Source: Ruminiclostridium sp.
Lineage (GTDB): Bacteria > Bacillota > Clostridia > Oscillospirales > Ruminococcaceae
NCBI GenBank assembly: GCA_024682455.1
Contig: JAIKZF010000042.1
Span: 1-46,197, forward strand
Direction: 5' to 3'
DNA length: 46,197 bases
Shown: positions 15,956-23,432 of the stretch, one piece after another
Layout of the letters: the number at the start of each line of letters is the position of its first letter
Numbering within the stretch: the stretch's first letter is position 1
The notes under the pieces: model-generated
The model's input: only the letters and a program-made list of their open reading frames with translations
Database searches by the model: none
Told to the model about the DNA's origin: nothing
Position numbers and translations under genes: made by a program

Positions 15956-17377
15956 TTACGGAGTAACGATTGCCGGATACTTCTCGTTGATGTAGCCGTA
16001 GAAGTTCTGGAGAGCCTCGTCCTTGGAGCAGTTGCCGGTGTAGTAGTCAAGGATGTAGGTCTGGAGACCTTCGTTAAGGAGCTGGTCATAGATTGTAGCG
16101 TTAGCCCAAACGATGGAGTCTGTCATGCCGCAGAATACTGCAGTAGCGTTCTGGCCGCCGAGGAAGTCAGAACCGAAGGACGGATCGTTAGCGAACTTCT
16201 CGTTTACAGTCTTGTTGTTTGTGAACTGACCCTCGTTAACGATGAGGTTTTCGCAAACTTCTTCATTCTCTGTGAATGCCTTCATTACCTTAGCAACAGT
16301 TGCGCCGTTGTCTGTACCTGTAGCTGCGAGCATCCAGGTACCGCCCCAGAAGTGACCCTGCGGTCCCTTGCAGATAGCCCAGTCGCCGGAGCAGCCCTTT
16401 TCAGGATCCTGAGCGTTGCCCATGCAGAAGTTGAAGTACCAAGCAGGACCGAAGAAGCACATTGTCTTACCGTCTGCGAACATTTGAGCGTTCTTCTCAT
16501 CGCCCCAGATACCGGAAGTAAGGGTGTAACCGTTCTTCAGATATGTATCAGCCTGGTCGATCCACTGGCTGATAGCGGAAGGCATTGTGAGCTCGCCGCC
16601 TGTTACCCAAGCGCTGTCAGCGTTGTTGGAGAATACACGGTATGTCTCAGCGAAAGAAGCTGTCATGTAGTACCCGAGGTCCTTAGCCTTAGCAGCAACT
16701 GCATCGAACTTATCCCAAGAATCGAGCTGACCCTGAACTGCGTCGGGATCGTCTGTGCCGAGAACTTCCTTAGCTATAGATCTTCTATAGATAAGAGCGG
16801 ACGGGCAGCACTGGAAGGATACGCCCTTGATCTTGCCGTTTGCGTCGGAAGCAGCGGATACTGTGTACTGATACTCAGTGGGAACCTGGCTTACACCGAT
16901 CGTAGAAACGTCGAGTGTGTAGTCGGAATCTGTGTACTTGAGTATGTAGTCAGCCTCTGCGAGGAACATATCAACCTTGTCATCAGCTGCTGCGGAAGCA
17001 TTAGCCTGAAGAGCCTGGTCGAGCTTATCCTGATATACGCCGTTATCGGAAGGATTGATTGTCCACTTTACCTTGATGCCGTCGAGAGTCTCAGCGGATG
17101 CATCGTAGCCAGGCATGTACTTTTCGAAGAAGCCCTTGAACTCTTCGTTCCAAGCATAGATGTTGAATACGCCGCCTTCTTCGGAAGCGGGAGCTGCGGG
17201 AGCTGCTGTTGTGTCAGCGGGAGCTGCTGTTGTTGTGTCTCCGCCCGAAGGAGCTGCTGTTGTTGCTGCGGGAGCTGCTGTTGTTGTTGTTGTGGAGCCG
17301 CTGCCCGAATTGCTGCATCCTGCTACTGCGAGGACGCTGGCTGCCGCGAGAAGGCCAGCCATTATTCTTTTCTTCAT
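15956..17377 (-). CDS. Extracellular sugar-binding lipoprotein of the ABC importer
   Basis: A 473-residue family-1 type solute-binding protein. It has a lipoprotein signal with lipobox LAVAGC (Cys21), a Thr/Ala/Pro/Gly linker of about 50 residues that carries it out from the membrane, and then the alpha/beta binding domain starting GGVFNIYAWNEEFKG. ATG at 17377 is chosen because GGAGGA (complement of 17385-17390) is 7 bases upstream. An in-frame extension to 17473 has no such site and would bury the signal peptide. It is first in the operon with the two permeases. The ligand is not evident. The ATPase must come from elsewhere, as with shared MsmK-type subunits. Confidence 0.93.
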   Translation of the reverse strand: MKKRIMAGLLAAASVLAVAGCSNSGSGSTTTTTAAPAATTAAPSGGDTTTAAPADTTAAPAAPASEEGGVFNIYAWNEEFKGFFEKYMPGYDASAETLDGIKVKWTINPSDNGVYQDKLDQALQANASAAADDKVDMFLAEADYILKYTDSDYTLDVSTIGVSQVPTEYQYTVSAASDANGKIKGVSFQCCPSALIYRRSIAKEVLGTDDPDAVQGQLDSWDKFDAVAAKAKDLGYYMTASFAETYRVFSNNADSAWVTGGELTMPSAISQWIDQADTYLKNGYTLTSGIWGDEKNAQMFADGKTMCFFGPAWYFNFCMGNAQDPEKGCSGDWAICKGPQGHFWGGTWMLAATGTDNGATVAKVMKAFTENEEVCENLIVNEGQFTNNKTVNEKFANDPSFGSDFLGGQNATAVFCGMTDSIVWANATIYDQLLNEGLQTYILDYYTGNCSKDEALQNFYGYINEKYPAIVTP

Positions 17378-17478
17378 AGTTCTTTCCTCCAAAAATTGCG
17401 GTTCATTTTCTTCATGAACCGAGCTTGATTTTTGAATTGGGGTGGCACTTAAAACCGCGCCCCTCAATTTCATTTGTA

Positions 17479-17507
17479 ACTATATCACAATTTTTCGGAT
17501 TTTGCAA
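17479..17507 (-). promoter_or_regulatory. Promoter of the sugar importer operon
   Basis: On the minus strand TTGCAA (17502-17507), a 17-base spacer and TATAGT (17479-17484) with an extended TG before the -10 box. The UTR to the lipoprotein ATG would be about 95 bases. Confidence 0.65.
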
Positions 17508-17779
17508 GTCTTTTTTTAAAATTTTTTTCATCATCCCACTCGGAAACGATTTCACCATACCATGGATTTTGTCTTTTTTGTGCGTTTTGACAATCTCCCG
17601 TTTTTTTCTCAAAACAGATTAAGCTTTCTAAACCTCACACTTATCTTTCCCCTTTTTTTCAAGGTTTTTTTGTTTTCTTCACCTTCCTCTCACATTTTAC
17701 CCTTTTGACGTTTATGTGCGTTGTTACCAATTTGTAACTTTTTATTTGTGCATAAGCACGAAAAATTTTATCTCGTCGC

Positions 17780-17793
17780 TGCAAACGTTTACA
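17780..17793. promoter_or_regulatory. cre-like/LacI-family operator
   Basis: TGCAAACGTTTACA fits the catabolite-responsive element pattern TGnAAnCGnTnnCA used by CcpA and related LacI-family regulators. It lies about 270 bases upstream of the best importer promoter and about 210 bases upstream of the purine promoter. Action on either would therefore need looping or an unseen closer promoter. Confidence 0.5.
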
Positions 17794-17818
17794 TTACAAT
17801 TTTCCGCTAAATTGTAAT
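17793..17818. repeat. 10-bp perfect inverted repeat next to the cre-like site
   Basis: ATTACAATTT (17793-17802) and AAATTGTAAT (17809-17818) are perfect reverse complements with a 6-base spacer. The dyad abuts the cre-like sequence. The size and spacing suit a dimeric repressor operator; no regulator gene is in the window. Confidence 0.55.
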
Positions 17819-18003
17819 AACTTTGTTACCGGTTTTTACTTTGTTTTTAAGCAGATTTTGTGTCGTTTTCGCTTGATATTTAGCTAATATCGCAGTTAAT
17901 TTTATTTCTTGCACATCTTTCAACATACCTCTATTGTGCAATATCACCGTAATGATATGCAGCCCGTTCCGAAAAAATGTTAAAAAATTTTTCCGGAAAA
18001 GTC

Positions 18004-18032
18004 TTGAATTTACTATTGAAATATAGTAAAAT
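18004..18032 (+). promoter_or_regulatory. Promoter of the purine operon
   Basis: TTGAAT (18004-18009), 17 bases, then TAAAAT (18027-18032). Transcription should begin near 18038-18040, leaving a leader of about 220 bases before purE. Confidence 0.7.
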
Positions 18033-18037
18033 ATATC

Positions 18038-18163
18038 TGTGGTCAAGACCACACAAGATATGGGACGGCAGCCATTCCGTTTTCCATATTTTGTATTTAT
18101 ATATTAAATGGTATATCCCGGACGGAGTGTTATTATGGGTGGTACGCGTATCTGTAAGTCTCC
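18038..18163 (+). promoter_or_regulatory. Structured leader of the purine operon, class not recognised
   Basis: Two hairpins can be drawn. TGTGGT/ACCACA (18038-18053) sits at the expected 5' end. A nested ATATGG...CCATAT stem encloses ACGG/CCGT (about 18058-18092). A CGGACGGAG segment (about 18119-18127) could pair with CTCCG just before the terminator and act as antiterminator. I do not find the conserved bases of purine, PRPP (ykkC), ZTP (pfl) or THF riboswitches. Position before an intrinsic terminator and the purine genes suggests attenuation control. Confidence 0.45.
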
Positions 18164-18184
18164 GCGGCGTCGCGCCGCCTTTTT
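18164..18184 (+). terminator. Leader terminator (attenuator) before purE
   Basis: GCGGCG (18164-18169), loop TCG and CGCCGC (18173-18178) are followed by CTTTTT. It stands between the promoter and purE on the coding strand, so it must be bypassed for the operon to be expressed. Confidence 0.75.
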
Positions 18185-18258
18185 ATCACGCCATAATTGC
18201 AACCGATTTAAGCTGTACTGAAATGTTACGGCTTTTTTGTTTTGAAAGGAGCAGACCG

Positions 18259-18756
18259 ATGAAAAAAGCAGCGATAATAATGGGAAGCGACAGCGATCTC
18301 CCGATAGTAAGAAAAGCGGCGGAGGTCCTGAAAACCTTCGGCGTGCCGTTTGAGATGCACGTTATGTCGGCGCACCGCTCTCCCGCCGAGGTCGCGGAGT
18401 TTGCGAAGAACGCCCGTGCGAACGGCTTCGGAGTGCTGATCGGAGCGGCGGGAATGGCAGCTCACCTCGCCGGGGCTCTAGCGGCGAACACCACCCTGCC
18501 GGTGATAGCTCTGCCGGTCAAGGCAAAGGCTCTCGAAGGCGTAGACGCGCTGCTCTCGTCGGTCATGATGCCCCCCGGAGTGCCGGTCGCGACAGTCGGT
18601 ATCGACTGCGCCGCGAACGCCGGATACCTTGCGGTCCAGATACTCGCGGTCTCCGACGATGAGCTTGCCGGGAAATATGAGGAGTTCAAGGCCGCTCAGC
18701 ACGCCAAAAACCTCGACGCGGACAAGAAAATGCAGGAAACTGTAAAGGAAATATAA
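18259..18756 (+). CDS. purE: N5-carboxyaminoimidazole ribonucleotide mutase / AIR carboxylase
   Basis: A 165-residue cytosolic enzyme making CAIR in de novo purine synthesis. Motifs are MGSDSDLP near the N-terminus, MSAHRSP near 41-47 with the catalytic His, and GAAGMAAHLAG near 71-81. ATG at 18259 follows AAAGGAG (18245-18251) by 7 bases; longer in-frame extensions run into the leader terminator. No purK is in the cluster, so either purK lies elsewhere or the enzyme uses CO2 directly (class II). I cannot decide the class by eye. It is first in the operon and 21 bases before purC. Confidence 0.93.
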   Translation: MKKAAIIMGSDSDLPIVRKAAEVLKTFGVPFEMHVMSAHRSPAEVAEFAKNARANGFGVLIGAAGMAAHLAGALAANTTLPVIALPVKAKALEGVDALLSSVMMPPGVPVATVGIDCAANAGYLAVQILAVSDDELAGKYEEFKAAQHAKNLDADKKMQETVKEI

Positions 18757-18777
18757 CAAAAAGGAAGGACAAGCACA

Positions 18778-19485
18778 ATGGAAAAGAAAGAACAGCTCTA
18801 CGAAGGAAAAGCAAAGAAGGTATTCGCTACCGACGACCCCGATCTCGTGATAGTATCCTACAAGGACGACGCCACCGCGTTCAACGGTCTTAAGAAGGGC
18901 ACTATCGAGGGCAAGGGCGTCATCAACAACAAGATGACCAACTATATGTTCGGCCTGCTTGAAAAGGAGGGCGTTCCGACGCACCTCGTAAAGGAGCTCA
19001 GCGACCGCGAGACCCTCGTGAAGAAGGTCGAGATCGTACAGCTTGAGGTCATCATCAGAAACGTAGCCGCCGGCAGCTTCTCGAAGAGAATGGGCGTTGA
19101 AGAGGGCAAGGCTCTGCTCACCCCTATCCTCGAATACAGCTACAAGAACGACGACCTCGGCGACCCGTTCATCAACGACTACTACGCTCTCGCGCTGGGC
19201 ATCGCCACAAAAGAGGAGCTCGACACCATAGCAAAGTACGCGTTCAAGGTGAATGAGTTCATGCTGAAATACTTCAAGGAAATAGGCATAGACCTCATCG
19301 ACTTCAAGATCGAGTTCGGCCGCTTCAAGGGTCAGATACTCCTCGCGGACGAGATCTCGCCCGATACCTGCCGCTTCTGGGACAGCAAGACACACGAGAA
19401 GCTCGACAAAGACCGCTTCCGCAGAGATATGGGCGGAGTCGAGGACGCTTACAGGGAGATAAGAAGAAGAATTTTCGGCGAATGA
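18778..19485 (+). CDS. purC: SAICAR synthase
   Basis: A 235-residue ATP-dependent ligase joining CAIR and aspartate. Landmarks are [10 protein letters not shown] near 7-16, [17 protein letters not shown] in the middle, the DFKIEFGRF strand and [12 protein letters not shown] near the C-terminus. The length is typical of bacterial PurC. AAGGAAGGA lies 9 bases before the ATG. Its stop is 31 bases before purF. Confidence 0.96.
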   Translation: MEKKEQLYEGKAKKVFATDDPDLVIVSYKDDATAFNGLKKGTIEGKGVINNKMTNYMFGLLEKEGVPTHLVKELSDRETLVKKVEIVQLEVIIRNVAAGSFSKRMGVEEGKALLTPILEYSYKNDDLGDPFINDYYALALGIATKEELDTIAKYAFKVNEFMLKYFKEIGIDLIDFKIEFGRFKGQILLADEISPDTCRFWDSKTHEKLDKDRFRRDMGGVEDAYREIRRRIFGE

Positions 19486-19516
19486 GCCGCCTGATAAAAG
19501 AAAGGTTTGGATAACA

Positions 19517-20938
19517 ATGGGAGGTTTTTTCGGAGCAATATCCCATAAAGACTGCATCTCCGACGTATTTTTCGGGACGGATTACCATTCCCACCTCGGC
19601 ACGCGCCGCGGCGGTATGGCTGCATACGACCCGGAGTCGGGGTTCCAGAGAAGCATCCACAGCATCGAGAACTCGCCGTTCCGCACCAAGCTTGAGGACG
19701 ACGCGGCAGGTATGCGCGGAAAGGTCTGCATCGGCTGTATAAGCGATACCGACCCCCAGCCCATACTCGTGACTTCGAGGCTCGGGCTCTACGCTATATG
19801 CAGCATCGGCATCATAAACAACGCCGATAAGCTGTATGAGGAGCTGCTGAACGAGGGCTGCGCGAATTTCGAGGCTATGACCAGCGGCAGCGTGAATTCC
19901 TGCGCGCTCATCGCCGCGCTGATAGCGCAGAAGAGCAGCTTCGCCGAGGGCATAAAGTACGCGCAGGACAAGATCGAGGGCACGATGTCCCTGATGATAA
20001 TGACAAAGGACAGCCTGATCGCCGCCCGCGACAAGCACGGACGGCTGCCGATAATACTCGGCAGGAACGAGGACGGCTTCTGCCTGTCATTCGAATCCTT
20101 CGCCTACCAGAAGCTCGGCTATTCCACATACAAGGAGCTCGCCGCGGGAGAGATCGTCCGCCTGACAGCCGACGAATGCGAGGTGCTCGAAAAGGGCTCC
20201 CCCGATATGAAGATATGCACGTTCCTCTGGACTTATTACGGCTACCCGAACGCCGTTTACGAGGGAGTAAGCGTCGAGGGTATGCGCGCGAGGAACGGTA
20301 TGATACTCGCGGAGAACGACATAAAGAACGGCAACCTGCCGGACGTTGACTACGTGTGCGGAGTCCCGGACTCGGGCACTCCCCATGCCATAGGCTACGC
20401 GAACCGCAGCGGGATTCCCTTCGCAAGACCGTTCATCAAGTACACCCCCACATGGCCGCGTAGCTTCATGCCGCAGAACCAGGCCATGCGCAACAAGGTC
20501 GCGAAGATGAAGCTGATACCCGTGCATGAGCTCATCAAGGACAAGAAGCTCCTGTTCGTCGACGACAGCATAGTGCGCGGCACGCAGATGCGCGAGACCG
20601 TGGAGTTCCTCTACGAGAACGGCGCGAAGGAAGTGCACATGAGATCTGCGTGTCCGCCCATAATGTTCGGGTGCAGATACCTGAATTTCTCCCGCAGCAA
20701 CTCGGAGCTCGACCTTATCGCAAGACAGATAATACAGGAAAAAGAAGGCGACGAGGGCGTAAAATACATAGCCGAATACAGCGATTCCTCCACCGAGCGC
20801 GGAAAACACCTGCGCAGAGAGATATGCCGCCGCCTGAGACTCACCTCGCTGGAATTCCAGACACTTGAGGGAACGATCAGAGCGGTCGGGCTGCCCGAGG
20901 ACAAGCTCTGCACCTACTGCTGGACGGGAAAGCACTGA
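19517..20938 (+). CDS. purF: PurF-like phosphoribosyltransferase without glutaminase catalytic residues
   Basis: A 473-residue protein in the purine operon. The C-terminal half is an intact PRPP-binding transferase domain (LLFVDDSIVRGT, about 345-356; GVPDSGTPHAIGYA and KYTPTWPRSFMP before it). The N-terminal half has the PurF glutaminase fold in outline but starts MGGFFGAI where PurF has CGxxGI, so the nucleophilic Cys is Gly. The GHVRY motif reads GCISDTD, and the HNGN motif reads SIGIINN. Similar proteins are annotated as PurF in Bacteroides and clostridia, as I recall, so this appears to be a family rather than one mutant. It may use free ammonia or a separate amidotransferase to make phosphoribosylamine. 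GAAAGG lies upstream of the ATG. Confidence 0.85.
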   Translation: MGGFFGAISHKDCISDVFFGTDYHSHLGTRRGGMAAYDPESGFQRSIHSIENSPFRTKLEDDAAGMRGKVCIGCISDTDPQPILVTSRLGLYAICSIGIINNADKLYEELLNEGCANFEAMTSGSVNSCALIAALIAQKSSFAEGIKYAQDKIEGTMSLMIMTKDSLIAARDKHGRLPIILGRNEDGFCLSFESFAYQKLGYSTYKELAAGEIVRLTADECEVLEKGSPDMKICTFLWTYYGYPNAVYEGVSVEGMRARNGMILAENDIKNGNLPDVDYVCGVPDSGTPHAIGYANRSGIPFARPFIKYTPTWPRSFMPQNQAMRNKVAKMKLIPVHELIKDKKLLFVDDSIVRGTQMRETVEFLYENGAKEVHMRSACPPIMFGCRYLNFSRSNSELDLIARQIIQEKEGDEGVKYIAEYSDSSTERGKHLRREICRRLRLTSLEFQTLEGTIRAVGLPEDKLCTYCWTGKH

Positions 20939-21005
20939 CAGACGGCACTCATACACCCCGCAGACCTGAGTTCTGACAATACTATACTGAAAGGAATAAC
21001 GATAT

Positions 21006-22043
21006 ATGAAAGACAGTCATTCCGAAAGCTATAAAGCAGCCGGCGTCGACGTTACCGCGGGCTATGAAGCGGTAAGGCTCATGAAGGAGCACGTCGAGCG
21101 CACCAGGATCAAAGGCGCTATCGACAGCATCGGCGGCTTCGGAGGGCTCTTCGAGCTCGACCCGAAGGAATACGACGACCCCGTGCTCGTTTCCGGCACC
21201 GACGGCGTAGGCACCAAGATAAAGCTGGCGTTCCTGCTGGATAAGCACGATACGATAGGCATAGACGCGGTGGCTATGTGCGTCAACGATATAATCTGCT
21301 GCGGCGCAAAGCCCCTGTTCTTCCTCGATTATATCGCCTGCGGCAGGAACGAGCCTGCCAAGATAGCCTCTATCGTAAAGGGCATCGCGGACGGCTGCGT
21401 CGAGTCGGGCTGCGCGCTCATAGGCGGCGAGACCGCCGAGCACCCCGGCCTTATGCCCGAGGACGAATACGATGTGGGAGGCTTCTCCGTCGGCATCGTC
21501 AGCAAGAAGAAGATCATCGACGGCACTAAGGTAAAAGAAGGCGACGCTATCATCGGACTTGCCTCCTCGGGCGTACATTCCAACGGCTTCTCGCTGGTGC
21601 GCAAGGTCTTCGGCATAGACAGGCGCGAGGTGCTCGATGAAAAGCTCCCCGACGGCAGAACTCTCGGCGAGGCTCTTCTCACCCCGACAAAGCTCTATGT
21701 CAAGCCCGTTCTCGAACTGATGAAGAACGTCGGAGTCAAGGCTGTCAGCCACATCACGGGCGGCGGCTTCTACGAGAATATACCCCGCTCGATACCCGAG
21801 GGCTTCACGGCGCTGATAAACAAGGGGAGCTGGGAGGTGCCATACATCTTCAGACTCCTTCAGGAGCGCGGCGGCATAAGCGAGCACGATATTTTCAATA
21901 CCTTCAATATGGGTATCGGTATGTCGATAGTCGTTTCCGCGGACGAAGCGGACAAGGCGGTCGGAACCCTGAAAAGCTGCGGCGCGGAAGCCTGCGTCAT
22001 CGGTAAGATCGGCAGAGCCGACAAAGCTATTATAATAGAATAA
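21006..22043 (+). CDS. purM: Phosphoribosylformylglycinamidine cyclo-ligase (AIR synthetase)
   Basis: A 345-residue ATP-dependent enzyme closing the imidazole ring to give AIR. Motifs are [13 protein letters not shown], the [19 protein letters not shown] segment, [11 protein letters not shown] and the C-terminal [13 protein letters not shown]. The length is normal. GAAAGGAATAAC precedes the ATG. It is 67 bases after purF and 10 before purN. Its substrate FGAM comes from PurL, which is not in the window. Confidence 0.96.
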   Translation: MKDSHSESYKAAGVDVTAGYEAVRLMKEHVERTRIKGAIDSIGGFGGLFELDPKEYDDPVLVSGTDGVGTKIKLAFLLDKHDTIGIDAVAMCVNDIICCGAKPLFFLDYIACGRNEPAKIASIVKGIADGCVESGCALIGGETAEHPGLMPEDEYDVGGFSVGIVSKKKIIDGTKVKEGDAIIGLASSGVHSNGFSLVRKVFGIDRREVLDEKLPDGRTLGEALLTPTKLYVKPVLELMKNVGVKAVSHITGGGFYENIPRSIPEGFTALINKGSWEVPYIFRLLQERGGISEHDIFNTFNMGIGMSIVVSADEADKAVGTLKSCGAEACVIGKIGRADKAIIIE

Positions 22044-22053
22044 GGAAACGGAC

Positions 22054-22680
22054 ATGAAAAATATAGTTGTTCTGGTATCCGGAGGAGGCACCAACCTGCA
22101 GGCTCTCATCGACGCGGAAAAGCGCGGCGGACTGGGCGGCGGCAAGATCACCTGCGTGATATCATCGAAGCCCGACGCTTACGCGCTCAAACGGGCGAAG
22201 AACGCGTTCATACGGACAAAGGTGCTCGAAAGAAAGGAATTCCCCGACATAGCCGCTTACAGCAAGGCAATGGCGGAGCTCCTCAAGGAATGTGAGGCAG
22301 ATCTTGTCGTTTACGCGGGCTTTATGACGATACTCGACGAGCAGGTCTGCGGGGCTTTCCCGTATAAGATGATAAACGTTCACCCGGCGCTTATCCCCTC
22401 GTTCTGCGGCAAGGGCTACTACGGCCTGCGCGTGCATGAGGAGGCGCTGAAAAAGGGCGTCAAGATCACCGGAGCCACGGTGCATTTCGTTACCGAGGAA
22501 TGTGACTGAGGCCCCATAATCCTCCAGAAAGCTGTCGATGTAAAGAACGGAGACACACCCGAGATACTCCAGCGCAGAGTAATGGAGGAAGCGGAATGGA
22601 AGATACTGCCCGAGGCGGTAAGGCTGTTCTGCGAGGACAGGATCAAGGTAGAAAACGGCGTAACGATCGTTAGTGAATGA
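22054..22680 (+). pseudogene. purN: Glycinamide ribonucleotide formyltransferase interrupted by an in-frame TGA
   Basis: PurN transfers formyl from 10-formyl-THF to GAR. The frame opens normally (VLVSGGGTNLQALI) and holds the catalytic Asn and His in INVHPALIP and the Asp in VTEECD. The next codon (22507-22509) is TGA. E. coli PurN has DGGP here, so GGA to TGA is the simplest change. The same frame continues without interruption as GPIILQKAVDV to a TGA at 22678-22680, which would give 208 codons in all, the normal PurN size. The 151-residue product would lose the whole C-terminal part. Options are a true nonsense mutation, readthrough or a base error. Other genes here end in TGA, so recoding is unlikely. 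Confidence 0.85.
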
Positions 22681-22692
22681 AAGGAAAGAATC

Positions 22693-23409
22693 ATGGAAAA
22701 AATCGAACTGACAAAGGAACTCAACAGCCTCGAATACCACGGCAGAGGCATTATCCTCGGCAAATCGCCCGACGGCAAGAAAGCGGTCATAGCCTACTTC
22801 ATCATGGGCAGGAGCGAGAACAGCCGCAACCGCGTGTTCGTCGAAGACGGCGAGGGCATACGCACACAGGCGTTCGACCCGTCGAAGATGACCGACCCGC
22901 ACCTTATCATATACGCTCCCGTAAAGGTGCTCGGCACAAAGACGATAGTTACCAACGGCGACCAGACCGACACGATCTATGAGCAGATGGACAAGCAGAT
23001 GACCTTTGAGCAGGCTCTGCGGTTCCGCGAGTTCGAGGACGACAAGCCCAACTACACACCCCGCATCTCCGGCATAGTACACGCCGACGGCGGCAATATG
23101 AACTACGCCCTGCACATAATCAAGAGCAACGACGGCGACCCGTCCTGCTGCATACGCAACACCTACGCGTACAGCTGCCCCATGGACGGCGAGGGACGCT
23201 TCATACATACCTACAAGGGCGCGGGCGACCCGCTGCCGAGCTTTGAGGGCGAGCCCAAGCGCGTCACCATACCCGATCTCGGTATCGACGACTTCACGAA
23301 GCTCGTATGGGACAACCTCAACAAGGACAATAAGGTATCGCTGTTCACAAGATACATCGACATCGGAAACGGCAAATACGAATCCCGCATAGTAAACAAG
23401 AACGTCTGA
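22693..23409 (+). CDS. purO: IMP cyclohydrolase, archaeal PurO type
   Basis: A 238-residue protein of the PurO family (PF07826), which closes FAICAR to IMP. It is unrelated to the cyclohydrolase domain of PurH. Recognisable stretches are YHGRGIILGKSPDG near 18-31, AYFIMGRSENSRNR near 37-50 and PRISGIVHADG near 135-145. ATG follows AAAGGAAAG. It stands directly before a stand-alone AICAR formyltransferase, so the two genes together replace bifunctional PurH. PurO was first described in archaea; I recall clostridial homologues but cannot check the distribution here. Confidence 0.88.
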   Translation: MEKIELTKELNSLEYHGRGIILGKSPDGKKAVIAYFIMGRSENSRNRVFVEDGEGIRTQAFDPSKMTDPHLIIYAPVKVLGTKTIVTNGDQTDTIYEQMDKQMTFEQALRFREFEDDKPNYTPRISGIVHADGGNMNYALHIIKSNDGDPSCCIRNTYAYSCPMDGEGRFIHTYKGAGDPLPSFEGEPKRVTIPDLGIDDFTKLVWDNLNKDNKVSLFTRYIDIGNGKYESRIVNKNV

Positions 23410-23432
23410 ACGGACAACGGAGGTATACGAAA

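Larger units (their letters stand above)
17378..18003. other. AT-rich divergent regulatory spacer
   Basis: A gene-free stretch between the leftward sugar importer and the rightward purine operon, much richer in A and T than the surroundings. It holds the importer promoter (17479-17507), a cre-like site (17780-17793) and a 10-bp dyad (17793-17818). The remainder contains poly-T tracts and no convincing reading frame. Short frames such as that at 17807-18052 on the minus strand lack a ribosome binding site. Confidence 0.7.

Noticed and set aside
17807-18052. 81-codon frame on the minus strand in the AT-rich spacer
   Set aside because: No ribosome binding site, overlaps the purine promoter and a dyad, and its composition looks like translated AT-rich non-coding DNA.
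18137-18148. T-box-like sequence GGGTGGTACGCG in the purE leader
   Set aside because: The T-box core needs TGGNACCGCG and one C is missing here. The terminator stem does not include it, the leader is too short for a Stem I with a specifier loop, and the downstream genes are not amino-acid related.
22507-22509. TGA in purN as a recoded Gly or selenocysteine codon
   Set aside because: purC, purF, purO and other genes here end at TGA as a normal stop, no SECIS-like hairpin was seen after it, and a second gene nearby is broken by TAA, so recoding is not needed.
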